A stretch of 64,000 nucleotides of DNA from Thunnus maccoyii (Eukaryota > Chordata > Actinopteri > Scombriformes > Scombridae): the NCBI RefSeq assembly GCF_910596095.1, contig NC_056552.1, positions 9,157,111 to 9,221,110 on the forward strand. The letters are read 5' to 3'. Positions 10,891-24,300 of the stretch are shown here, one piece after another; position 1 is the first letter of the stretch, and each line of letters starts with the position of its first letter. A program made the position numbers and the translations under genes. The notes below the pieces were generated by a model. It saw only the letters and a list, made by a program, of their open reading frames with translations. It searched no databases and was not told where the DNA came from.

Positions 10891-13642
10891 TTACACAATG
10901 AGTGGTCCGCGGCGAGGATGTTTAGGACTCTGGCCGTCCCTGTTCTCTGCCCCCTGCTCCTCCAGGTTAATATTGCTGGTGGAGGTGTGGTGGGGGAGGG
11001 GCTCCAAAACAGGCCTGTAGCCCCCGAGGTACATCAGACCTGAAAACAAGAGAAGAAGACAGAGAGAGAGAGAGAGAAAGAAACGGAAGTTTATTCTTTA
11101 AAAATGTCACCAAGAGGAAATTTACCTGCGCAACGTCATGTCAGAAACAACAAGAAGCAGCTACAGGAAAGCAATCAATCAATATATTATATTAGATTAT
11201 ATTATTAGTTTGTCCACCAGAGTAGTGACATCCTGCTCTCTACATTTCTTGGTCACAAGAAAAAAAAAATCTAATCTTTATATCTTTAAAAAATAAAAAA
11301 AATAAAAATCTAAGGGAACCTTATCAAAAAATACATATTTATGTTACAGGTTGTGTAAAGAAAATAAATACCTGCCGATATATCATTATCAAATTTTAAT
11401 CTCATGAAAGAATATCAGAATCAGCCACAAAATAATCCTTAATCCTTAATTAATCAGCAACTATTTTGATGATTGATTAATCGTTGAAGTTATTTTTCAA
11501 ATAAAAATGCCAAACATTCCCTAGTCGAGCAACTCAATTGTGACAATTTGCTGCATTTTTTTGTCTTATATGATTGTTAACTGAACGTCTTTGCGTTTGT
11601 CAGACAAAACAAGAAATTTTCAAGATGTCACTTATACACTAAACAATGAATGCATTGATTAGGTGCAGCCTTTATTAATTTTTCTAATTGTTTTCAATGA
11701 GCGTCAGACAGGATGGATCTGTACGATGTTGCAGATGTGCAGTGCTTCATTTCAGCGGAACAGAACAGAATAATTTTTTTTGCCTTCACTCCCCTTGTTT
11801 CACGTCTACAACACGACTCTAAAAGCAACATGTTTGTTCCTGCTGCTTTAAGTTTGTCATCATGAAAGACCACCTGTTATGATTGTCAGGTGTTAAATTT
11901 GCAGTCTGACAAGTCTCTTGTTAGGTCACAGCAGGAATTTAAGGATTTTCTCGAAAGACATAAATAACACGTAGTCTGGAATTACTCGAACGTGGCGATG
12001 GCCGCATCGTACTACGACACTTCAAGGCTTCATTTTACCCCGGTGGTAAAAGGAAGTGCCCCTCTGGTATGACCTCAGGACTAGACTGGAAAAGCTGCTG
12101 CTTTTTAATTTCTGCCTCTTAACTCCGTCCTCTGTCCTGACTCTCTGAGATGAATGTTACTGTTTTCAGCTCGATTTGGGACAAAGTCAGATATGACTAC
12201 ATCTCCGGTTATCACTCTACTACAGATAAATCTTCAACACAATACAATAATCCTGTTTATTGCAATAACCAGCTATGACCACGAAGCACAGCCGGTGAAG
12301 GTGTGACTCTACATTGAGACATTAGATATAATATATCAATAATACAAGTATTTGACTGATTTAATCACCAAGAAAAACATTTCTTTAGCGAAGAATCTTA
12401 TTGACTGAATAATCAAGGTAATATTCTGATTATTTTGACTATGCAGATTGCAGATTTGATTGCTTTTGATAGTTTTTGTGAGATTTAACAAGCACTCCTG
12501 GCCTGTAATAAAACCCCCATCATCTCTAAATGTTGGTGAATAACAACCAGAAACAATTCAACTCTCAGGGCATAACATTCATTATTGATCGTTTTAAATC
12601 TCGACCAGGGAAAATGTGAATAATGGATAAAATCAGCGTTGAAAGCTCAACTACTGTGCAACTGGAAAAGTGTGATAAAATATATATCAAGGTAGATTCT
12701 GGGTGATTGGGAAAAGATAAATACCACATAAAAAAGAAGGAAGTCTGGTCTTTTCTTTCTACACAACAGTCAGTGACGGCTAAATCAGTAAAATGCTACT
12801 AAATTATACTATATTTTGTAGAAAAAAAGGAGGTGTAATCTAAAATAACAATAAATCATGCTACACAGCTAATATGAGCAGTTAGACAAAGAAAGGGATT
12901 GTTACGGTGCATAAAAGATAAAAGGAAACTACAATATGTGACCCTGATCTACCATCTAACCATAACACCATACCTAGTCCTCAATGTGCACTGGGCACGA
13001 CTCCTCATCTGTCCATCCGAAAGAAGGCGAAAGAAGGAAAAGAGACAAAAGGAAAGAAGAAAAAGAGAGAAAGGAAGAAGGAAGGAGGATGTCCAGGAAA
13101 AGACAGCAGAAGATGCGAAGAATGGCGGAGGCGGGAAAAAAAGGAGAGAAACAAGAGAGATAACAGAACACTTTTACGACACACAAAGAGAAACCATGTC
13201 ACAACATCCACCATAAAAGACCGAAGGAGTGATGTGGGTTCAAGGGGATGAAGGGAGGTGGGGGAGGGGGGGAGGGGGAGTCAGGGTTTGGGAGGAGGGA
13301 GGTGAGGTGGAGCTACGAGAATGATGCAGAGCTAAAGGTTGTGAAGGAAATTTGTCGCCTTTACGCTAAATTAAATAAATTTAAAAACACAGTTAAACAC
13401 CTTTGGCTCTCATCACGGTGAACCACCAAGCGCTACGAGGCGGGGGAGGAGGATTTGGGGGGGAGGACAGGAGGGATCATGAAGGGGGGGTGGGGGGTGT
13501 GAGGATGAGTTGCAGATGTTTGGCAAAGCGGCTCGGAGCTGGCAGACGCTGAACATGAACTTCAACTGGTCGAGACTCTTTTACTCTCTCGCGCTCACAC
13601 ACACAGACAGAAAACACACAGCATGCAAGACACACTCGTCAG

Positions 13643-13679
<37 letters not shown>

Positions 13680-15853
13680 ACACACACGCACACCAACACT
13701 CACACACCAGGGCTCCAGCTGAGGAGGGGAGAGGAGGGAGAGAGTGCACAGCTAACCAGTACTGAAAAAGCGATGAAGCACCACAACACCAAAGGATAGT
13801 GATGAAGAGAAGAAGGAAGGCTCCAGATATCTTCATGCTGGGAAAAGATGCTACAACACCTCCTCTCTGATTACTCGCTAGTAATGTGCTTCTCTTGTTT
13901 CTTTCTAGCTCATCATGTCTTTCTCCTTAATTTGTCTGACTGATAACTCATGCACTGCTTCCTCGTCTTCCTCACTTTTCTCTCCTCCCCCTCTCCAAAC
14001 ACTCTCATGCCCGGTCCTCAGCTCTCATCGGTCCATGTTCGAGAGGGTGCCACTCACCGGCGAATCGGCTGTCGGGAGCCTGCTCATTATCCAACCCCAA
14101 AGAGGGTGTGTCACAGAGGGCGACGCCCTGATTGTTATTGGCCAACTCTGGACACCTGCTCCGCCCACCTGCAAGCGAGGGCAAAGGTCAAACAAGAGCA
14201 GCCACGCACAGCAGGGAGGGAGTGGGACGGACGGGCAGGGGGGGGAGGGAGGGAGGTAGGGAGGGAGGGAAGGATGCTGTCAGAGGTGGAGGGGTGAGGC
14301 TGGCCATGCTGGAAGGATAATAATAATAAAATATTTCTGCATCAGAACAGTGTGAGTTTAATGTAAACAAGAGGTTTAAAGGACACAAACGTTTGGGCTC
14401 AGCGACACAGACGTCATCAGCTCATCAGAACAGCTTTTTTCTTTTTTTATTTACTGCATCTGAAAAAGTATTTTTACCTTATTCCCTTATTCAGATTGTC
14501 TGCATGTGTGTATTTATGTATTTTTTCTGTTTCTTTTTCATTTTGTCCTTGTAAAACACTTTGTAATCTCTGGTTTTTATATATGCTGTATTAATAAACT
14601 TCATTATTATTATTATTATCATTATTATCACCGTTTTTTGGACTGTAGCTTCATAAATAATCATTTTAAAGTTTAAAAATTGAAGATCCTCCAAAACTTC
14701 ACTCTCAGAACTGAATGCATTGATCCTTCCTAAACCCTTAGTGTCTCTAAATTGACCTGATTGATCTTGAACTGTCTTTTGGATGCTGCTTTTTATACTA
14801 AACTGAAAATTAAATCATAGATGCCATCAGTTTTTCACCCATTTTATTTGTTTCTGTTCATTTTTTTCAACATTTTAATCATTTTTATATAAAAAACTTA
14901 ATTTTTCAGTTAATTACTTTTCTTGTTTCCATTTTTTTTCTTAACTTATTTTATGTTTTTTTTTGTTTTGTTTTTCAATTTTTGGTTTTTATCTTCTTTG
15001 TATCTTTACAAGACGAGGTTTCACATTGAAACGCAGATTTGTCAAATAAAAACAATTACAATGAGACTTTTTTCATGTTTTTAATTATCATTTAGTGCCA
15101 CTTTGTCTTCCTAAACCTTTTTTGAGGAAAACACATCAGCCACAGTTTTGCCTCCTTTGTGGGTTATTTTCCCAGAAAAGCATTTTGTTACTTTAAGAAA
15201 TGTGCTGTATAAGCAGTTTTTTTAATAGTTAAAGGTATCTGTGGAGTTTGTCTGAGTGGGTCCTTGATTTGTTTGTATCATACATGGACACACAGACAAA
15301 GGTGATGCAAAAACAATTTCCCTCAAAAGATTTGAAACTATTTCACTGATCAACAGCAAACGTGGACATTAAAAATGCACATATAAAATATTTAAAAATT
15401 CAGCTTTGCAGATGTTTTAGGAGGAAAGAAATGCCTTTAGCATGTTTATCAGACCTTAAACATAAACACAAACGTCAACTCTACAGAGCACCTTTAATTT
15501 TCGTTACTTTTTAGATTTTCAGTTATTTTGTGCTTTCTCTGGAAACAAAACCAGTCACACACCAATTCTTGAGAGAATTAATAAAAGCAGTAGAAGTAGT
15601 AAATAGTTAAATTAACAGATTAGATATTTTATGATGTATTTTGGGTTTTTTGCTGAATTTTAGTCACTTATACAAAACCACCAGACATCTGCCATTTTAT
15701 TTTAAAGCCACTTTTTATCATATTCTCAATTTATTAGCTATCAATCAACACACTGAGGCAAATGATTGTAATGTTTTCTGCCTTTTCCAGCATGGCCAGA
15801 TAATAAACACTGACATGTGTAACATGTGCAAGTGCCTGCATGCCTGCAGCAAG

Positions 15854-15890
<37 letters not shown>

Positions 15891-16149
15891 ACTAATGAGG
15901 AGGAATTGGCAAAGATGACTGAATGGTTGGCAGCTCAGCACAGAGACATAGACAGGGCACATACAGAAGCTGTCTGGCAGCGCTGGTGCAGATGCACACA
16001 CACGTGCGTGCAAACATACATCCTACAGTGCATGTGCACATTCACAGTCTGTCAGGCAGCACCGGTCCGCGTGTCTCCTAAAGAACTGAAAGGTCATTCA
16101 GTGAACTCACAGGTACTCAGAGATTGTTTCAGTCTGGCCCGAGGTGTCA

Positions 16150-16223
<74 letters not shown>

Positions 16224-19200
16224 CACAGAGAAACTAAACTAATTTACATAAACATGTTTCAAACTGTCGTCTGATGAGAGGTGACCTTGTTACGTTTGCT
16301 TCAAGCCCTACTGTTCATTGGCTCGCACTCACCGTACACCACAACGTCTTCTCTTTCACTGACTTCACTCTCACACACACACACACACACAGACAGACAC
16401 AAACACACACACACACACACACTCGCAGGGACATAAACAGCATTCGGTAGCAGTGCAGATGGAGCATGTTGAAGCTTTCACTTGATGATGCTGCGGTTAA
16501 AAAAGCAGTTGCGGATCGCAGAGCTTTGTGAGCAAAAAACATGTAAATGATACACCTCATACACATACAGTAGATACACTAACATACATACTGTACACAC
16601 AAACATTTATGCAGAAGTGCAAATCATGCATATGCAAGTCATTAGCCTGGTGTGCAGTAGAACCTCATCTAAATGACACAGGATGCTTGTATGTGCTCGT
16701 TTCCTGTTGTGAGTGAGCTGATTGATTGGAAACTGGACGATATTCATTACAAGTGACTCAATTACTGGCCATTAAATTCATCAATCAGGAAACACTGATT
16801 GCAAAATAGGAGAGGGAAATAAATAAATGTCACTGCCTGATCCATCTGCTGTGTAACTATTCAGGGGCTGGATGCTCTTTTTTTTTTTTTCTTCCAAAAC
16901 AAGTCTAGTTTCACACAGAGAAAAACTTCACTGTGTGATGAACGACATATCCAGGCTGTGGAGTTAATGCCTGGCTTTACAGTAATGTGATTACAGTACT
17001 TACAAGTGCTGTAAAAGATCACTATTCAAAATTCAGTTATTACATTACACTTACTAAACTTGTTTGCTGTGTTTCTGAGAGTTTGATGGAGGGTCGATAT
17101 CAGTTTCTTTTCAGCAGAGACTCTGATGGGGAACGTGAGAGCTTGGAGCGGAGGCTGGAGGTGATGGAGGATTAGACTCCGGTGACTCCAAAGTTGTCTT
17201 ATTTACATGTTGTGTGTTACTGAGAGGCCTACATTAGAAGATAGTTTCACAAGTCTGGTGCGTGAATGAACATTGAAGCAGGTTTTTTCTTGCTGTAATC
17301 ATTCCTCCTGATCCTGCTATGAGGTCAAATCATAGCCCGATATCAAGGAGCAGAACTTCTGCACACCTGAGATAGACAGGTGCGTCGGAGAAGACCACGG
17401 GCTCCCGTACACTGTCTTCTGTGCTTGCGATTAGAGATTTATTGGGAACAACGGTTAGGTTGTTTGAGTGTTATATGGAATAACCTGATGAAGGTCTGTG
17501 TACCGAAACGTTGTTCCCAATAAATCTCCTCTAATTGCAAGCACAGAAGACAGTGTGCGTTCTTTGTTCTATTATAGCTCAATACCACAAATCACAAATG
17601 TCTCTGGGCTTTACAGTCTGTACGGCATAAAACATCCTCAATGCAGAAAAGGAGGAGCTGGGCTGAATAACAAACGAGTAATGTAATAGATTACATTTGC
17701 TCTTAAGTAATAAGTGAAGAAGTGTAATTACTTTTTCAGTATGTAATGAGTAATTGATCACATTCTCTGGAAAGAAAAGCCTTGTGAGAATGAATAGAAG
17801 TGGATAATAGTCAGATTAACAGATTAGATATTTTGTGTGATATTTTTGATGAATTTTAGCCATTTATACAAAACCCCCAGACTTTTAGGTATTTAGTTTT
17901 AAAGCTGATAAATGTTCTTATACTCTCGATTTCTCACAACTTTGCCATTATGAGGCTCATCTGATTACTACGATAAAAAACTGATTGTGGGGCATGGAGA
18001 GCTGCAGAAGGGTGCAGCGGTTGTGTCCTCCAAATGCAGACAAAGAGAAGGCTGCATTTCTTGGCCTCATTTGGAGGAGACTTTGAAATACGGGGGCGGT
18101 CTTGTTGTTACGATGTATGAATCTGTAGAAATACAGATTTTGGAGGATCCAGGCCCTGAGCTGGTACACAGCCTGAGGTAGTTCATGTTTCTGTCTCACT
18201 TTTCACAAACTCAGTCGGGCAGAAGTTATTTTCTAAAGTACAACATTACAGTTTTTGCATGTTTCATATGTTTGAATGAAAATCTGAGCAGATGCTTCTT
18301 GCTGCAGAAAGATTTTTTTGATCTCTAAACCAGACTGCAGAAGGACAATCTGGGATCAATAATGGGCCGACCACATACGACAGCAAAGTGAGTAAATATT
18401 CACTTCAACTTTTTATTGAAATCAGTTAAAAGCCCAGCCGTCACTGTGAGGTAAAACAAGGTTCTGGTGCACACATATAAGAAGCCGTTCATTCACATAA
18501 CTGCATGTTGTGGTGTTTCCAGCCAACGTTACGTGCATTTTGAAAGGGACTGCCCCATCTAGAGGACAAAACCTGACACAGGATCCCTTCATGTTTTATG
18601 GAGTGTCATAACTCAGCCATGATCCAAAAAGATTTACTGACAGCAGCAGTATTTATCTAAGTGATTGTATTTTGCTCTAGCAGTTTGTACAAGTTTGTGT
18701 TAAGGGCTCTTTTTCACATGGCCTGAGAGCAACAGATGCAAAGGGAAGTGAGAGATCAGGGGTGAGAGGTGAGGGATGGTCACCATAGTTACCTTTCCCA
18801 TTAGACGGGGAGGAGCAGTCCTCTTCAGTGACATCGTTTCCCTGGAGGAAAGAGGAAAAAAAAGGTTTGTAAGACTTCATTAAATATATAAAATGGGCAT
18901 TTATCAAAATGTTCCCAGCAAACAGTCACCTCCGAGTCCTGCTCCTCTACAGCCACTGAGTAGTTTTGTTCCTTTGGCTCCTTGGAAAATTCCTGAATGA
19001 AAGGAAAAAACAGAGACAGTTCAATCAGCAGGTGATACATTTATGCTAAGTTTCAACATCTTGTAACCGGTTTCTCCTCCATCCATCCATCTATCCATCC
19101 ATCCATCCTCACCCCCTCCTGTTGCGAGGGTCCTCTGCTCTCCATGGGGGCGTCCTGGTTCTCCTCCCCTTCTTCAGCGTCTCCCCCCTCGTCCCCCCCG

Positions 19201-21080
19201 TGCTCGCCTTCTGCCCCGGCCAGGTAGGACCCTGACATGGAGGACATGGTGTCAGTGCTGATGTGGGAGTGCTGCGAGTGGGACGAGGCCATGGACATCA
19301 CTGACTGGGCCAGGCTGCTGCTCACTGGGTCTGGCAGACAGACGGAGACACACATCACGGTCCGGCTCGGGGGTCGGAGGATTTTTTTTATTAAGGTTGC
19401 CGGGTGATTTTGAGAAGAAAAAAAAGTGATCTCTGCTCTCAAAAAAGCAGAAAACTTAAGACAGAAGAAGAGCAAGTAATTTACAAAGTGTTTAAATGTT
19501 TCATTATGTTTCAGTAGAGGAGACTTCTCAGGTCTTTGCTACACAAGGATTAACTTTGCAGAAGAGGATAAACATGTTTGAACTAATTTTTTCAGTGAGC
19601 GTTTCTTTCCAGCTGGAATAAGTCCTCTCTTCTTGTTTTGTGCCAGAAAGCCATCTAGCAGATTTCCCATAAAATCTGATCCAGTGGCACCGATGTAAAA
19701 TGAGCTGAGGTGGTACAGGATTATAATTTATTTATGTTCAAATTCTCCATGCGCCGCCTTCGACTCTTTGCTTTTAGCGTTCTGGCTACATTTCAGAGAT
19801 ACTGAACACCACTTTGAGGAAAGTGTTTTCTTAATCAGACATCTGGAAAAAAAAAAGGAGAAACAAACAGTATATGAAATGCAGTTTGAATTTAAAGTTA
19901 TTTAAGATAAACTACAAAAGAATGAACCCCATGCAGGGAAATTGTATCTTACACAGCAAGTTACAAGAACATCTGCATCTGCATGAGCCCTTTTCAGACA
20001 TGGAAAACGTGACGAGTGGTAGATTTTTGTCAGTCAGACAGAGGGGAGTTTTACATGAATGCTCCTTGCAGCTTTATTCAGACATGACGGGACATGTATG
20101 AAATGAGCAGAGAGTGATATTTGGCACCTGGTACAAATGAAGATGTGATATCTCTGCTGGAAAACTGTGATGAGTTGAAGAGTAATGACACAAAGGAAAA
20201 AAAAAAATGCTGCGTCATTTTAAAATTCAGTTTGTCCATGAAGATTTAATTAAAGACCGTTGACAGCAAGATGGACACTCAATCCTTCTTTCTTACTGAT
20301 AAATCTATTATAAGAAGGTAAAGAATTCTGCTGCCTACCCTCTAAAGTCCGACAGTGCACAAGCATAGAATGACAAGATGTTAAATATGTTTCCTCACAT
20401 GCTGTGTATAAAGCGTTTGCAGGATATTCATGCATTTAACCACACAGCTGGCATGGATGGAAGTTGAAAATAAAGGGAGGAAGTGCTGGTCTGATTATTC
20501 TCATAACTGTTGGGTTTATTTTACCAATTTTTTCTGGTTGCATTCGAGGGGAACGATTATTTTTATAGACTGATCTGATATGAGAAAGATCTCCACGGCA
20601 ACTTCAAAATAGCTCATTCAAAGTGTTTTGTGCTTCATAAGAAGCATTAAAAGCATTAGAAGCATTTTATTTAATAAAGATTGATACTTTCCCTTCAGGA
20701 AAAGAGACTTCACTTTATAACATCCATTGTTGAAGAGCTGCAACGATTAACTGATGAATTCATTAGTTGCCAACAATTAAATTAATCGATTTATCGTTTC
20801 GAATCCTCTTTCAGGAAGAAAATTACCAAATTCTTTGATTCCAGCTTCTCAAGTGTGAATATTTTCTAGTATATTTAGTCTTCTATGATACTAAACTGAA
20901 TGTATTTGTTGTGGACTGTTGGTCGGAACAAAAATAGACATTTGAGGACGTCAGCTTGGGCTTCGGGAAACAGCCATCGACATTTTTCACCATTTTATAG
21001 ACCAAACAACAATGGACAGATTAATTGATAATGAGAATAATCGTTAGTTGCAGCCCTACATTGTTTAGTGCTACTACAAA

Positions 21081-21135
<55 letters not shown>

Positions 21136-21336
21136 ACCTTCAGGGGAAGTGATGGTGGAGGAGAGCGGGGTTCCGGTGCAGGATGACTGGTCGATGGCTC
21201 CAGACGAGGAGAGAGTCAGGTTCTCGCTGTCTGGAGTCACTCCGCACTGTAAAACAACGAGAGCAGCGATAAGAGAGGAGCTCACAACACCACGTAATCC
21301 TGCAAACACACACACACTAACGTACACATCCACAGC

Positions 21337-21379
<43 letters not shown>

Positions 21380-24300
21380 ACACACACACACACATACCTC
21401 CTGCTGATCCACAGCGAGTTTGTGGCGACAGGCCTCTGATTCACTGCAAGACTTCTCATCCTCCTCCTCAGGAAGCACAGAGGAATTCTGGGAAAGTGAC
21501 CTAAAATAAACAACAATAATAGACTCGCTTAGGACAAAAACAACCAAAATGGGTTTGATGTACAAGTAAATAATGATAGAAAATGAGAATAATAAAAAAA
21601 CATAATAGTTTTTTTAATTCCTACTTTTCAAAAAAACAAAAAACCCATGAATTTACAAGTGTTTATCTTGATTTTCTTTTCCAGAATATTTAAAATCAGA
21701 TGTAAAATAACACAAATGACTCGGCTTATTTTTGAGTGCAAATAATATAAACATTTGATATATGTTTCATTACTTTAAAGGATCGATAATCAGCAGCTTA
21801 TTTGCATTTTCTCCCCATGTAAATTGTGTTTTCTTGCAGTAGAAAACTAATTTTAGATGCATGGGGGCATGAAATCCAGGTGGAAAACAGGTTTAAACCT
21901 ATTTTTAAACTCTCAAAAATAATTCTCAGCATTAGTTTGAACCTGACTGAAGTCCCAAAACGCTACATTGATTTTCAAACACATTCTCATGATTTTACGA
22001 TTATATCCTTCCTGCTATTCCACGTAGCAAAAAGAAGAATTTCCTGTCACCAATACTTGGCTTAGGCCTAACAGGCGGACTCACTTCGAACCACTCTTCT
22101 TGAGTTTGAGTCCCTGACTGGAGTTGGAGTGGTCTAGAGGTGAGGGGGAGCGGGCCGGTGCCGGGTGGGGGTCACTGCTGTAAGGAGGCAGCGCTCCGGA
22201 GACGTGGCTGGGACCCGAGTGGAGAGGAGGAGCCACCGAGGAGGTGTTGAGGGGCCCGTTCAGCGCTTCCAGGAGAGACACCGCCTCGTAGCCTGGAGGG
22301 ATGTGCTCCGACGCCTGCGGACAAGGACACACCGGGAGTGTGAGTTTATTGAGAGTGAGGATGCGTGATTATGTCGGATATGTTCTATATGTCGTACCGA
22401 GTGTTCCTCTGAGTCAGACGTCTGGGAGGTGATGACGGGGTTAAAGCTGGTAGGCGACAAAGGACTGAGTTTCTTCCGCATGGCTCGGATCTGCAGCAGA
22501 GCTCTGAACGCTGAGAGAGAAACAAGAAGTTGATAATGACATGTGTCAGATAATTGCAATGACAATGACTTTTACACTTTCTGAGAAAAACTGATATATT
22601 TGAGGCTAAAAAAAAAGCTGGGAGGAAATTAAGCTAATTTCAAAAACACCGTCCATATTAGGGAAACAAAAGTCTAAAACTTTAAAATACAGGACATCTG
22701 TTTCATCAGCATTATCGCAAACAAATTGGCATCACAATATTTTTCAATTTTGTGATGTATTCATTAAAATTACAGATATAAAGTAGCCCCGCCACACCAG
22801 GAAGTATTTTCTGCTTCTGAACTTGAACACTGCTTGAAGAGAGGATAGTTTTGGTTTGGCAAGCGTGTCTTCATCCTGCAAGAGGAACGCTATATCCTCA
22901 GTAAATATCCCCTTCTGTGTATAAAACAGTCGGTTCTTAGGATGCAGCTTTTGTCAGTTTTACTAATCTGTTTTTAATGAGTAGAAACCACTTCTCAAAC
23001 TCACGCAGTCTGCAGATGGGGCAGCAGTTGGCCTGGTAGCGCAGAGTGTCTGCACAGGCGTTGCAGAGACACAGGTGTCTGCACGGCAGGATGAGTGTGT
23101 CCCGCACGTCCGACAAACACACCACACACTCCGCGCTGTTGTCGCTGATCTCGTCGTCGGCAACCTGTAGTTGAAAAAAAAACAAAAAAAAAACGTCGAA
23201 ACATTAGAAAGAAAGAGAATTTTCGAGCTACGCGACAGCAGCTACGCATTGATGTCACTTCTGATGCGTTCAAAGAGGAGCAGTCGTCTCTCGTTTACCT
23301 TTGATTCTTGGCTGTTGTATTTGTTCTCGATCCCATAGATCTCCTGCAGTAGATAACTCACTCCATCCACCTGGGAAAAAGGAACATGTTGAAGAATGAA
23401 GGAAGCAGGTCTCGTAAGTCAGGCGTAATATTCAAAGGGAAAATAAAGCTTTGGTTTATCTTTTGTCTTTTTAAAAAGCATAAAAAATGTAACACAAAAG
23501 GAGGAAGGAAGGGAGGAGAGAGGAGAAGCAGGCGTATTCACCACTTGTTTCTGCTTCAGAGGCTTCACACAGTAGCTCCCATCCATGTGCTGCCAAGGAA
23601 AGCAACAGTAATTACGTTATATAAAACATCCTCTTTGCATGTATCCTGGATTCACACACACACCTAAAGCATATATGTTTTCAGGCAGTGGAGGCCTTGC
23701 TGAAGGAATAATCGTCAGTTCATAACTGCAGCACATTTTGTTAGGCCAACATATTAAATCATTACACTAATATGTAACATTTTGATGTAATACAGTGATT
23801 TGTCTGGGATTTTCTGAGCTCAAACGTCAAAAAACTAATGATATTTTCTCAAATTTTCTCAAAAATATCTTAAAAAAGCTGCAGTTGTAATCTCCAAAAC
23901 ATTATAACTTCATTAACTCTAAAAGGTATTTTGTAAAAATGTTTTATTTGATTTACTCCACAACACCAAGGTAAATCAATACAGTGTGTGTCCTTATTGT
24001 GCTGGTGATTCTCTACACATTCATGTTGCAAACTCAAGAGAGAATAATCAAGTATAAAGTCCTTTCTTAAACAAAAATGCCAAAACATGCTGATTCTAGC
24101 TCCTCAAAATGTGACGATTTGCTGTTTTTCTCTGTTTTAAGTCATTTCATATTGAATATTTCTGGGATTTAAGCGGTTGGTCAAAGCAAAAAAGCAAAGT
24201 GAAGACGTCACCTTGGGGAAACTGTGATGGACGTTAGTCTGTTTTGGTTTTATTCTGTCAGAAAACTAACCGACACATAACACACTTTTCCACATATGAA

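Noticed and set aside
12899-13216. 105-residue Lys/Arg-rich frame and its Phe/Ser-rich antisense frames
   Set aside because: Low-complexity polypurine tract; no family similarity and no splice context.
15840-16274. 144-residue frame with CVCVCV and THTHTH runs
   Set aside because: Made of TG and CA microsatellites in an rnf157 intron.
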